DNA of 64,000 nucleotides from Acinetobacter baylyi DSM 14961 = CIP 107474 (GTDB lineage: Bacteria > Pseudomonadota > Gammaproteobacteria > Pseudomonadales > Moraxellaceae), in NCBI RefSeq assembly GCF_000368685.1, contig NZ_KB849625.1, positions 372,001-436,000 of the forward strand, read 5' to 3'. Positions 28,652 through 37,283 of this stretch are shown here, one piece after another. A program made the position numbers and the translations under genes. The notes under the pieces were generated by a model. That model searched no databases and had not been told where the DNA came from. It saw only the letters and a program-made list of their open reading frames with translations. How positions within the stretch are numbered: the first letter of the stretch is position 1; each line of letters opens with the position of its first letter.

Positions 28652-28681
28652 AAGCCAAACAGTTTTAATGTTTGGCTTTTT
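28652..28681 (+). terminator. Terminator after the NCS2 permease
   Basis: AAGCCAAAC and GTTTGGCTT form a nine-base stem with a nine-base loop, followed by TTT, 21 bases after the stop codon. Confidence 0.8.
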
Positions 28682-28823
28682 CAATATGACGATTAATACA
28701 CATTAATAGATCAATCTAATCTGATTATCCATTTTTGGTTATATCAAATATAGAGCATTTTAAAATCATCACTTTTGGTATACGCATTGCTTTTTTAGAT
28801 AGCAAAATTATCTGAGAACAGTC

Positions 28824-30176
28824 ATGTCACGCATCTGGATTAAACAGCCACTCGCCATATTTACCGCCAATCAACAAGATGCCAGTAATGGTTTAGTGAT
28901 TCAAAATGGGCAAATCATTGAGCTGGTACAACAAGGAAAAATACCAACTCAACCGATTGATCAAATCTTTGATGCACGGGAATATGTCATCATGCCCGGA
29001 TTAATTAACTCTCACCATCATTTTTATCAAACGCTGACCCGTGCATGGACACCCGTCGTCAATGCACCTTTGTTTCCATGGCTAAAAAATTTATATCCCG
29101 TTTGGGCCAAGTTAACACCAGAACAATTACATCTGGCGACGCAGGTTGCTTTGGCCGAACTGGCGATGTCTGGTTGTACTTTTGCCGCAGATCATCATTA
29201 TTTATTTCCACAACAGCTCGCAGATGCAATTGATATTCAGGCACAAGCAGCTCAGGAGCTGGGTATTCGTGTAATGTTAACACGTGGTTCCATGAGTTTA
29301 GGCGAAGAATCTGGTGGCTTGCCTCCTCAACATACTGTGCAAAATATAGAGCAAATTTTACTCGATTCAGAACGTCTCGTTGCAAAATATCATCAACGTG
29401 ATGCAGATGCCATGGTCAATATTGCGCTTGCACCATGTTCTCCATTTTCAGTGACACAAGAAATTATGCGTGAAAGTGCAACTATGGCCGAACACCTAGA
29501 TGTGCGCTTACATACCCATTTGGCAGAAACATTAGATGAAGAAGCCTTTTGTCTCCGCATGTTTGGTATGCGAACAGTCGATTATCTGGAAAGTGTTGGA
29601 TGGTTAAATCATCGTACATGGCTGGCACATGGCATTCATTTTAATGCTGATGAGATTCAGCGTTTAGGGCAAGCAGGTGTTGGCATTTGTCACTGTCCGC
29701 ATTCAAATATGCGACTGGCTTCAGGCATTTGCCCAACGCTTGATTTAATGCAAGCAGGTGCACATATTGGCTTAGGCGTTGATGGTTCTGCTTCGGGTGA
29801 TGCATCCAACCTGATTCTGGAAACCCGACAAGCTATGTATTTACAACGACTCAAATATGGCGCAGAAAAAATAACACCAGAATTGGCACTGGGCTGGGCA
29901 ACACAAGGTTCTGCCAAACTTTTAGGTCGTGAGCAAGATTTAGGACAATTGGCAGTGGGTTATCAGGCAGATTTGGTATTTTACAAACTCGATGAGCTTC
30001 GTTTCTCTGGAAGCCATGATCCGATTGCAGCCCTGCTCCTCTGTGGTGCAGATCAGGCTGAACATGTCATGGTTGGTGGTGAATGGGTTGTTAAAGATCG
30101 ACAAATTCAAGGTATCGATCTTGAAAAACTTCAAGCCGAACATCGAATTGCAGCAAAAAAATTATTGGCTGCCTAA
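28824..30176 (+). CDS. Amidohydrolase, probable 8-oxoguanine deaminase
   Basis: This 450-residue cytosolic metal-dependent deaminase belongs to the TrzN/AtzB/guanine-deaminase branch. Metal ligands are seen in INSHHHFYQTLTRAW (about 62-72), HTHLAETLDEE (about 230), WLAHGIHF (His about 270) and GLGVDGSASGDASN (Asp about 322). The AADHHYLFP segment near residue 120 and the SHHHF motif resemble proteins annotated as 8-oxoguanine deaminase, which convert 8-oxoguanine to urate and ammonia. The upstream NCS2 permease suits a purine-salvage role, although a terminator separates the genes. Guanine or triazine substrates remain possible. Confidence 0.8.
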   Translation: MSRIWIKQPLAIFTANQQDASNGLVIQNGQIIELVQQGKIPTQPIDQIFDAREYVIMPGLINSHHHFYQTLTRAWTPVVNAPLFPWLKNLYPVWAKLTPEQLHLATQVALAELAMSGCTFAADHHYLFPQQLADAIDIQAQAAQELGIRVMLTRGSMSLGEESGGLPPQHTVQNIEQILLDSERLVAKYHQRDADAMVNIALAPCSPFSVTQEIMRESATMAEHLDVRLHTHLAETLDEEAFCLRMFGMRTVDYLESVGWLNHRTWLAHGIHFNADEIQRLGQAGVGICHCPHSNMRLASGICPTLDLMQAGAHIGLGVDGSASGDASNLILETRQAMYLQRLKYGAEKITPELALGWATQGSAKLLGREQDLGQLAVGYQADLVFYKLDELRFSGSHDPIAALLLCGADQAEHVMVGGEWVVKDRQIQGIDLEKLQAEHRIAAKKLLAA

Positions 30177-30183
30177 TCTGAAT

Positions 30184-30215
30184 TTGAGTAAGACCACATT
30201 TATGGTCTTACTCAA
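30184..30215. terminator. Strong inverted repeat, possible bidirectional terminator
   Basis: TTGAGTAAGACCA and TGGTCTTACTCAA form a perfect 13-base stem with a six-base loop, between the convergent deaminase and small lipoprotein genes. Neither side has a long T-run, so it may act by structure alone or protect transcript ends. Confidence 0.55.
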
Positions 30216-30263
30216 AAAATTATTTAAATTCAGTTTAGGAAACAACTAGAAAGTATTTTTGAT

Positions 30264-30455
30264 TTAGTCGGGTTGAATTGGTTGCTGTTTTGCCAGCATT
30301 TGATTATTTAAACGATAGTCTTTTTCATATACAGGCATACCTGCAATACTCATCGCACGCTCAGCCTTCGGCGGTCGCACAGTATCTTTCCAGTTACATG
30401 CTGTGAGAGCTGTGAAACTACTCAATAAAATAATCATGATGGATATTTTTTTCAT
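30264..30455 (-). CDS. Small lipoprotein of unknown function
   Basis: This 63-residue protein begins with Lys-Lys and a hydrophobic stretch, ending in a lipobox (ALTAC, Cys about residue 20). The mature 43 residues (NWKDTVRPPKAERAMS..., ending QQPIQPD) are hydrophilic and Pro/Gln rich. It is therefore predicted to be lipid-anchored in the periplasm. It lies alone between the deaminase and a LysE-type gene. A GGAGG-like site (revcomp of CATCCTCC) precedes the ATG, supporting real translation. No function recognised. Confidence 0.75.
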   Translation of the reverse strand: MKKISIMIILLSSFTALTACNWKDTVRPPKAERAMSIAGMPVYEKDYRLNNQMLAKQQPIQPD

Positions 30456-30600
30456 ACATCCTCCATTATTTTTTGTTGTTTTTCTCAGATTAGCACGTTT
30501 ATGCTCAGATGCATCCTTTAATCTATTTCAATTTATATTAAATAAAAAAGTACAGATAAAATCCATACTTTTTATAGTGTAGAATTTGGTATCGTCAGAA

Positions 30601-31224
30601 TTAACGGCTAGAAAAAATTAGCTTTAAACCTAAAATTGTGACAATGCCACCCGTCACACGGTCAATCATGGTTTTAGCTTTAATGTAAAAAGTTCTTGGC
30701 TTTTCAGAAGAAAGCAGTAATGCAACCAGTGAATACCATCCAGCATCAATCATAAAACAGATTACAGGCAAAGCAATATAATAATAGCCTGGAATCTCTT
30801 TAGGTAACAAAGCCGTAAAAACACTTGCCAAAACAATTGCAATTTTAGGATTACTAAGCTGAGTCAATAGGCCATAGCGATATGCACTAGAATACGTCAT
30901 CTGCGTCGCAACAGCGCTTCCTGTTTCCATTGGCTGCTTGGCATATTTCAAAATTTTAAATGACATCCACAGCAAGTATAGACCGCCCCCAATTTTCAAA
31001 ATCATATAGGCTGAAGGAACGGCCAGCAAAACAGCCTGTAATCCCATAACTGCTAAAAAACCGAAGATTGCAGCACCTGTACCTGTTCCCAATGCTGTAA
31101 ATAAACCGTGTTTACGCGATTTGGCGATTGAGTTTTGAGCAACATAGATAAAACTTGGACCAGGACTCATTGCGCCTAGCATCAATGCAGCAGCAATCGA
31201 AAAGAGCGGAATTAAGCTATCCAA
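30601..31224 (-). CDS. LysE/RhtB-family amino-acid exporter (second)
   Basis: This 207-residue, roughly six-helix inner-membrane protein carries the family motif GAMSPGPSFIYVAQNS near residues 17-32. GTGTGAAIFGFLAVMG and a LSNPKIAIVLASVF segment follow in the second half. The predicted role is efflux of amino acids or derivatives. It is more distant from the first LysE-type gene at 14.8 kb than a recent duplicate would be. It lies downstream of a methyltransferase gene on the same strand with a 43-base gap, so the two may be co-transcribed. Confidence 0.9.
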   Translation of the reverse strand: MDSLIPLFSIAAALMLGAMSPGPSFIYVAQNSIAKSRKHGLFTALGTGTGAAIFGFLAVMGLQAVLLAVPSAYMILKIGGGLYLLWMSFKILKYAKQPMETGSAVATQMTYSSAYRYGLLTQLSNPKIAIVLASVFTALLPKEIPGYYYIALPVICFMIDAGWYSLVALLLSSEKPRTFYIKAKTMIDRVTGGIVTILGLKLIFSSR

Positions 31225-31267
31225 GATTTATATCTCAATCAAAAAACAGGTATACATTCTAACAGGT

Positions 31268-32032
31268 TCAAGAAGATTTGCTGAGTACCAAATACATCAC
31301 CTCGCTTCGAAATGAACCATCATCCTGAATTTGATAATAATTTCTCACCTGATCTGATGCTTTTTGCTGTAAATATCGAATCGTTTCAATTGCAAATGAT
31401 GGTGTTTGCATGCGCCCTACCCAACTTTGAAAGTCTAAATTCAGATGTTGTTTCTCAATCGTTTCTATCTGAAAGCCTGCATATTCAGCAAAATTTGTCC
31501 ATTCTGTTAAGCTGTAATTGCGTACATGGCTCGGATCACGAATGCTTTCAATGCTTTGAAAAAAAGTATCTAAGATGGGCTGCTGAGTTCCCAATATATC
31601 GACCAAAATCACTTTGCCAGATGGTTTGACCACACGAAAAATTTCACTCATCGCTTGTCTTATATTTTGCCAATGATGTGCAGAGTAACGACTAATCACA
31701 CCATCAAAATGGTCATCTTCAAATTCTAATTGCTCGGCTGCACCTTGTTGCCCCACAATGTTATTCAACTTTTTTTGTTTCGCTTGTTCAACCACCAATT
31801 GCACCATTTCTGCGGTAAGATCATAAGCAGTCACTTGCTCTGCAAAAGGCGCGATTTGATAGCTGACATGACCACCTCCGCACCCTAAATCCAATACATG
31901 CTTGAGCTGATGCTTCTGAATAAAGCCTTGCATTTTCTCAAACTCTATTCCTTTTGCATGCACTGTACTATTTAGATAAGATTTTGATTTATCTTGATAT
32001 TGCTGTTGGTTAATTTCATGTTGAGTTTTCAT
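31268..32032 (-). CDS. Class I SAM-dependent methyltransferase
   Basis: This 254-residue cytosolic protein has the SAM-binding motif I HVLDLGCGGGHVSYQ (about 45-59), an acidic motif II (TAYDLTAEMV), and FDGVISRYSAHHW plus VVKPSGKVILVDILG, typical of UbiE/COQ5-like and Methyltransf_11/25 proteins. The substrate cannot be read. It is divergent from the TetR-family regulator gene at 32227, across a 194-base region that contains a palindromic operator, so it could be controlled by the same regulator. Confidence 0.88.
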   Translation of the reverse strand: MKTQHEINQQQYQDKSKSYLNSTVHAKGIEFEKMQGFIQKHQLKHVLDLGCGGGHVSYQIAPFAEQVTAYDLTAEMVQLVVEQAKQKKLNNIVGQQGAAEQLEFEDDHFDGVISRYSAHHWQNIRQAMSEIFRVVKPSGKVILVDILGTQQPILDTFFQSIESIRDPSHVRNYSLTEWTNFAEYAGFQIETIEKQHLNLDFQSWVGRMQTPSFAIETIRYLQQKASDQVRNYYQIQDDGSFRSEVMYLVLSKSS

Positions 32033-32174
32033 TTTAGTTAATCCATTACAAAGTGATTGCTTTAAATTAGCTGAAATAAAATAAAAGATATAATTATGAT
32101 TTTTTTAATAAATTATAATAAAAAGTTATCAATATAATCTATTACAAAAGTTTACGGAATATCTGCTATTAATT

Positions 32175-32190
32175 CGGACAATTTTGTCCG
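32175..32190. promoter_or_regulatory. Palindromic operator of the TetR-MFS-HlyD unit
   Basis: CGGACAATTTTGTCCG is a perfect inverted repeat of two seven-base halves (CGGACAA, TTGTCCG) around two bases. It fits exactly between a weak -35 (TTAATT, 32169-32174) and a good -10 (TAAAAT, 32191-32196), giving a 16-base spacer. It lies 36 bases before the regulator start, as expected for an autoregulating TetR-family repressor. Confidence 0.65.
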
Positions 32191-32226
32191 TAAAATATAT
32201 TGTTCAAATTTTTAATGATTATTTCC

Positions 32227-32796
32227 ATGAGTAAACACATTAAACGTGCAGCCAAAAATCGAGAGGATTTGCTCGAAGCTGCTGTTGAAATGTTCAAGAC
32301 TCATGGGATGATGGTGCCTCTACAGGTCATCATTGATCATGCAAATGTGGGGCGCGCGACCTTTTACCGCAACTTTGCTGATCGAAAAATGCTGGTGTAT
32401 GCCTTACTTGAGCAATCTCTGGTTAAACTCAAACAACGTACCCAGCTCTATCAGACTTATCCAGATGGGTTAATCCGTCTCATTCAAAGCCACGTCAATC
32501 ATCTAAATCATTTGTCAGCGTTGATGGAATACTGGCGTGTTCTAGATTATAGCGATACTTCATTACAGGCATTGATTCAACAGCATCAACGTATTATCCA
32601 ACCGCTCATCGATCAGGCGATTTTGCACAAGGTGTGTAGGCCTGATTTCAATTTTGAAGATTATCGAAGTATTGTCACCATGCTATCTTCTTCATTTCGT
32701 GGACACACCGAGCAGGAACAGATCCGTATGGCATCACGTGTCATTGATTTACTGCTGAACGGAATCTGCCTCAATCAAGAGGAATCACATGGCTGA
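32227..32796 (+). CDS. TetR/AcrR-family transcriptional regulator
   Basis: I place the start at 32227 (MSKHIKRAAKNREDLLEAAV, 189 residues), about 30 bases after the predicted -10 element. Earlier in-frame ATGs lie too close to that promoter. The N-terminal helix-turn-helix is visible: AAVEMFKTHGMMVPLQVIIDHANVGRATFYRNFADR (about 18-54). The ligand-binding half is unremarkable. Its stop codon overlaps the start of the MFS gene by eight bases. The predicted role is repression of its own efflux operon, released by a pump substrate. Confidence 0.9.
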   Translation: MSKHIKRAAKNREDLLEAAVEMFKTHGMMVPLQVIIDHANVGRATFYRNFADRKMLVYALLEQSLVKLKQRTQLYQTYPDGLIRLIQSHVNHLNHLSALMEYWRVLDYSDTSLQALIQQHQRIIQPLIDQAILHKVCRPDFNFEDYRSIVTMLSSSFRGHTEQEQIRMASRVIDLLLNGICLNQEESHG

Positions 32797-34450
32797 TACA
32801 CCACGTTATCTGGAAACACCACCAGACTGGACTGATGAAGAGCGACCCGTGTTACCAGGCTCACCGCCTTCGATTGCTCATCCCACCCATAAACGTTATC
32901 TGTATTTTATTATTGGAACTTTTATTGCGTTAACGGCAGGCTTGAGTAATGGCTTTATTACCGCCAACCTTCCGCAATTGCAAGGTGAATATGGTCTAAC
33001 ACCTGTAGAAGCTGCGTGGCTTCCAGCAGCGTATGTAATGGCCAATGTCAGCTCTAACCTGATTTTGTTTAAAGCACGACAACAATACGGTTTAAGGTTA
33101 TTTACCGAGATCGGGCTGTTGGCGTTCATTGTGGTAATGGTTTTACATATTTTTGTGCAAAACTATCACATGGCTGTTTTGGTGCGTTTTATTAGTGGTA
33201 TGGTCGCAGCACCACTGAGCTCATTAGGCATGTATTACATCATGCAGAGTTTTAGTAATGCACACCGTCTTAAAGGTTTATATATCGGGTTTGGTTTTGG
33301 ACAGTTGGGTGTGCCGCTTGCATGGATTATTTCTCCAGCACTGGTCACTGTAAACGACTGGACTGTACTTTATACGTTTGAGCTTGGGTTGGCCGTATGC
33401 TGCTATGCTATGGTGGTTTCGCTTAAGCTACCTCGTAGCCTCAGAATTGCAGTATTTGAGCGGCAAGATATCTTCACTTTTTTACTATTGGCCCCAGGCT
33501 TTGCCTGCCTGTGTGCCGTACTAACGCAAGGCCCTTTACTATGGTGGTTTGACTCGCCTTGGTTGGCTTATGTACTGATGAGCGGATTTGTACTGCTGGT
33601 TCTTGGTTTTTTCTATGAACATCACCGCCGTAACCCCCTCATCATGACTCGATGGTTGGGCACAGCCGCTGTATTACGTTTTATATTCGGCGCATTCTGT
33701 CTACGCTTTTTACTTTCTGAACAAAGTTATGCTGCAGTGAATTTTCTCAAAACTGTCGGCATGGGGCCCGATCAGTTTGTGGGTCTGTACAGTATTATTT
33801 TCTTTGGCATGCTGGCTGGCGTACTCTTTAGTGCAGTGACTTTTTCCAGAGAAAGAACCCTGCTGCATCTGGTCTTGGCTTCTTTTCTGATTTTGGTTGC
33901 CAGCAAGCTAGATGCCCATCTAACCAGTGATATCCGCCCACAAAATTTTTTCTATAGCCAGTTTCTGATTTCATTTGCCAATGGCTTATTTATCGGGCCT
34001 TTATTGCTGGTTGGATTTGGGCGTGCCCTCAAGGAAGGGCCAAATCATGTGGTGACGTTCATTGTCCTGTTTTCTGCAACCCAGAGTTTTGGCGGGTTGA
34101 TTGGTTCATCCTTTTATAATACCTATCAAAAGCATCAGACCCAAATTTATCAAATGAATATTGATCGCAATCTGGAACAAACCAATCCGATTGTGACGCA
34201 ACGTTTAAACCAGTACCAAGCTAAATTTAGTCCCAATATTACAGATCCAACGCTGGATCAGTTACAAGCGCTGAAAACCCTATCACAAACAGCCAATAGA
34301 GAAGCTCAGGTACGGGCTTATAATGATGTGATTAGTTTTAATAGTGTTGTTGCAATTGTCCTGTTTCTTTGGGGATTATGTAATATTGCTTGGGGAAAAT
34401 ATCTTGTTTATCGAGAGCGTTTATCGGTTCCCGATTCTTCTAATTCCTGA
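32789..34450 (+). CDS. MFS efflux transporter, EmrB/DHA2-like
   Basis: This 553-residue inner-membrane protein has about fourteen hydrophobic segments after a hydrophilic 35-residue lead. The DHA2 pattern (ANLPQLQGEYGLTPVEAAWLPAAYVMA near residues 52-78) is typical of proton-driven drug export. A soluble stretch near residues 445-515 (QKHQTQIYQMNIDRNLEQ...) precedes the last helix. It overlaps the TetR gene by eight bases and is followed 15 bases later by a HlyD-type adaptor gene. The three form one operon of EmrAB layout but with the permease first. Substrate unknown. Confidence 0.92.
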   Translation: MADTPRYLETPPDWTDEERPVLPGSPPSIAHPTHKRYLYFIIGTFIALTAGLSNGFITANLPQLQGEYGLTPVEAAWLPAAYVMANVSSNLILFKARQQYGLRLFTEIGLLAFIVVMVLHIFVQNYHMAVLVRFISGMVAAPLSSLGMYYIMQSFSNAHRLKGLYIGFGFGQLGVPLAWIISPALVTVNDWTVLYTFELGLAVCCYAMVVSLKLPRSLRIAVFERQDIFTFLLLAPGFACLCAVLTQGPLLWWFDSPWLAYVLMSGFVLLVLGFFYEHHRRNPLIMTRWLGTAAVLRFIFGAFCLRFLLSEQSYAAVNFLKTVGMGPDQFVGLYSIIFFGMLAGVLFSAVTFSRERTLLHLVLASFLILVASKLDAHLTSDIRPQNFFYSQFLISFANGLFIGPLLLVGFGRALKEGPNHVVTFIVLFSATQSFGGLIGSSFYNTYQKHQTQIYQMNIDRNLEQTNPIVTQRLNQYQAKFSPNITDPTLDQLQALKTLSQTANREAQVRAYNDVISFNSVVAIVLFLWGLCNIAWGKYLVYRERLSVPDSSNS

Positions 34451-34465
34451 ATGTAGAGTAAATGT

Positions 34466-35635
34466 ATGAGTGACGAGCAAGCACCAAAAGTACCGCCTCA
34501 AGCAGCATCAAATGACAATACGCAAGCACAGTCGAATGCCCAGAGTACAAACTCGTCTACACCTACGCCTTACAAACCTGTTCAGCGGGTGGGGAAACTC
34601 ATTCCCACCAAAAAATCGACGTTATTCATCATGTTCTTTGTTCTTCTGGTTGGGATTGGTCTGATTATGTGGGCATGGCGAATTGGTCCATTTCACACCA
34701 TGATTGAACAAACAGATAACAGCTATGTCAAGGGAAAAACCACCGTTTTGTCATCACAGATTAATGGTTATATTAAGGAAGTGCTGGTGAAGGATTTTGA
34801 TGATGTCAAACAAGGACAACCGCTTCTTTATATTGATGCCACGACCTACGATCAGAAAGTCACACAGGCCGAATCTGCTGTTGCGCAGGCACAAAATACT
34901 TTAGCAAACCAGACGCAAACGATTGCGCAGCGTGAGGCGGATATTATCGCAGCTCAGGCGCAAGTCGATCAGGCACAGGCAGAGTATCAGCTTTCACTCG
35001 ATCAACTTAGACGTTATCAGCAGTTAGGAGATAGCGGTGCAGCCTCAAAGTCTGAACAAGATCAGATTGCAGCCACGGCAAAAAACAATCTGGCTGCTTT
35101 AAAGAAAGCAAAAGCCAATGTCAAAGTTGCAAATGAGGCTTTAAAAACGGCTCAAGTTGCTGAAGTAGGCTTGAATGCTCAAGTAACCAGCGCACAGGCA
35201 CAACTCGATCAGGCCAAAACCACCAAGAATTATAGTGTGATTACAGCACCAATGGATGGTCAGCTAGGAGAAGTTACACCTCGAATTGGTCAATATGTCG
35301 CTGCGGGTTCACAACTTTTATATTTAATTCCCAACCAGACTTGGGTCATTGCCAATTTCAAGGAAACCCAGATTGCCCATATGAAAATTGGACAGCCTGC
35401 AACATTTACCGTAGATGCACTCGATCATCAAAAATTTAAAGGGCATATTGAACAGATTTCACCTGCTGCGGGTTCGGAATTTAGTGTACTTAAAGCAGAT
35501 AATGCAACTGGTAACTTTACTAAAGTGGTTCAACGAATTTCGGTACGCATTGCGATTGATCCGAATCAGGATGAGCTCAAACGGTTGCGCCCAGGCATGT
35601 CTGTGATTACATCAGTGGATACCTCATCTCGTTGA
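34466..35635 (+). CDS. HlyD/EmrA-family periplasmic adaptor
   Basis: This 389-residue protein is anchored by one membrane helix (about 53-72, LFIMFFVLLVGIGLIMWAW) after a Gln/Ser/Pro-rich cytosolic N-terminus. The first lipoyl half (VLSSQINGYIKEVLVKDFDDVKQGQ) is followed by a long Ala/Gln-rich coiled hairpin (about 128-245) and the second half (TAPMDGQLGEVTPRIGQYV). A beta-barrel containing FKETQIAHMKIGQPA follows. It links the MFS pump to an outer-membrane channel that must be encoded elsewhere. The order TetR-MFS-adaptor indicates a regulated tripartite drug exporter. Confidence 0.92.
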   Translation: MSDEQAPKVPPQAASNDNTQAQSNAQSTNSSTPTPYKPVQRVGKLIPTKKSTLFIMFFVLLVGIGLIMWAWRIGPFHTMIEQTDNSYVKGKTTVLSSQINGYIKEVLVKDFDDVKQGQPLLYIDATTYDQKVTQAESAVAQAQNTLANQTQTIAQREADIIAAQAQVDQAQAEYQLSLDQLRRYQQLGDSGAASKSEQDQIAATAKNNLAALKKAKANVKVANEALKTAQVAEVGLNAQVTSAQAQLDQAKTTKNYSVITAPMDGQLGEVTPRIGQYVAAGSQLLYLIPNQTWVIANFKETQIAHMKIGQPATFTVDALDHQKFKGHIEQISPAAGSEFSVLKADNATGNFTKVVQRISVRIAIDPNQDELKRLRPGMSVITSVDTSSR

Positions 35636-35716
35636 GGATCAACTTCAAGGTTGTCATATAGAAATTAAAGGTTAAACTAGTTGCTCATTCTTATAAGATA
35701 AAATGATAGGCTTTTT

Positions 35717-36319
35717 TTGAAAAATATCGCTTTTTTTGATTTTGACGGCACCATTACCTCGACCGATTCTTATACCCCTTTTATTTTTCAAACCATTCCA
35801 GCATCCAGAATGAAAAAAGGAAAATTTTTACTTGCCCCTTACATTCTGGGTTATCGCTTAAAATTGATTCGCGGTACGGTACTACGCTCAAAAATTTTCA
35901 AGCTGGGCTTTGCAGGGCTTGATGCAGACGAAATTCAGCAAAAAGGACTCAGTTTTAGCCAAAGCTATTTGCCACAAATTATTCGTCCACAGGCATTAGA
36001 GCGTATTCAGTGGCACTTGGCACAAGGTGATCATGTCGTGGTGGTGTCTGCATCCATGGATGTCTATCTAAAGCCTTGGTGTACACAATATGGCCTTGAT
36101 CTGCTTTGTAGTGAAGTCGATACCATCAATGGCAAGATTACGGGAATTTATAAAAACGGCGACTGTAGCCGTGAAGTCAAAAAGCAACGTATCTTGGACA
36201 ATTATGATTTAAGCCTTTATGCTGCGATTTATGCTTATGGGGATACCATTGAAGATCAAGCGATGTTATCACTGGCAACGCACGGCTTTTATCGTTGGCA
36301 ACCCATCAATCCTAGATAA
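35717..36319 (+). CDS. HAD-IB family phosphatase-like hydrolase
   Basis: This 200-residue enzyme starts at a TTG codon (35717), six bases after an AGG site; no ATG fits, because the DxD motif follows almost at once (IAFFDFDGTITSTDS, nucleophile about residue 8). Motif II Ser lies in VVVSASMDVYL (about 108), a Lys follows in VKKQRIL, and motif IV is YGDTIEDQAML (about 174-184). HAD-IB proteins dephosphorylate small molecules or phospholipid head groups; the substrate is not evident. It is followed within nine bases by a PLP enzyme gene, suggesting co-transcription. Confidence 0.88.
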   Translation: MKNIAFFDFDGTITSTDSYTPFIFQTIPASRMKKGKFLLAPYILGYRLKLIRGTVLRSKIFKLGFAGLDADEIQQKGLSFSQSYLPQIIRPQALERIQWHLAQGDHVVVVSASMDVYLKPWCTQYGLDLLCSEVDTINGKITGIYKNGDCSREVKKQRILDNYDLSLYAAIYAYGDTIEDQAMLSLATHGFYRWQPINPR

Positions 36320-36328
36320 CCCATCACT

Positions 36329-37213
36329 ATGTTTGACTCTATCGCCCAAGATATTCCATATCACACATTAATCGATGGCTCACCTGTTCGTCTTGATCTC
36401 AAGCGACTTGATCTTATCCATCCACACATTTCAGGCAACAAGTTTTATAAACTTAAATACAATCTTATTGAAGCAAAAAAGCGCGGTTGTGATCGTATTT
36501 TGACTTTTGGAGGTGCCTTTTCCAATCATATCGCAGCCAGTGCCTATGCCGCACATCATTTTGATTTTAAAAGTATCGGTATTATTCGTGGTCAAGAGCT
36601 GGCGTATCGTTCTCTCAATGCAACATTAAAAACTGCACAGCACTATGGCATGCAACTTGAGTTTATGTCACGTGAGCAATATCGCCAAAAAGATCAGTCA
36701 GAATTTTTACATACGCTTCAAAGTCAATACCCATCTGCCTTTATCATTCCAGAAGGTGGAACGAATGCACTTGCCATACAAGGCAGCAAAGAAATCTTGA
36801 GTGATACAGATCGACTCAATTATGATGTCATCTGCTGTGCGGTTGGTACTGGTGGTACACTGGCTGGACTGATTGAAGCCAGCCATCATGGGCAATATGT
36901 TATAGGTTTCTCCGCACTCAAAGGAGACTTTCTTCACAATGATGTCCAGCGCCATACCAATAAAACCAACTGGCATATTCTGGATGATTATTGCTTTGGG
37001 GGATACGCAAAAACATCTTCTGAACTGTTCGACTTTATAGCTGGGTTTGAACAAAAATATCAGATTCCACTCGAACAGGTATATACCGCCAAAATGCTAT
37101 ATGGACTGCTCGACCTGATTCAGAAAAATGATTTTGATCAAGGTACACGCATCCTTGCTCTGCATACAGGCGGTTTACAAGGACGTCGCCATGACATTGG
37201 CGTTACAGAATAA
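36329..37213 (+). CDS. PLP-dependent ACC deaminase / D-cysteine desulfhydrase-like enzyme
   Basis: This 294-residue cytosolic fold-type II PLP enzyme has the Schiff-base Lys in HISGNKFYKLKYNL (about residues 34-47), followed by TFGGAFSNHIAASAYAA (about 58-74). The phosphate-binding glycines are in CCAVGTGGTLAGLIE. The family includes 1-aminocyclopropane-1-carboxylate deaminase and D-cysteine desulfhydrase; most bacterial members without a plant link act on D-Cys or have unknown substrates. At 294 residues it is somewhat short compared with the roughly 330 of true ACC deaminases, so the second option is likelier. Confidence 0.85.
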   Translation: MFDSIAQDIPYHTLIDGSPVRLDLKRLDLIHPHISGNKFYKLKYNLIEAKKRGCDRILTFGGAFSNHIAASAYAAHHFDFKSIGIIRGQELAYRSLNATLKTAQHYGMQLEFMSREQYRQKDQSEFLHTLQSQYPSAFIIPEGGTNALAIQGSKEILSDTDRLNYDVICCAVGTGGTLAGLIEASHHGQYVIGFSALKGDFLHNDVQRHTNKTNWHILDDYCFGGYAKTSSELFDFIAGFEQKYQIPLEQVYTAKMLYGLLDLIQKNDFDQGTRILALHTGGLQGRRHDIGVTE

Positions 37214-37283
37214 TCATCTAGTTCTGACATCCTTGATAGAATCTTTTATAATCGCCCCCTTTCTTCTGGCAAGGTAATTTCAA

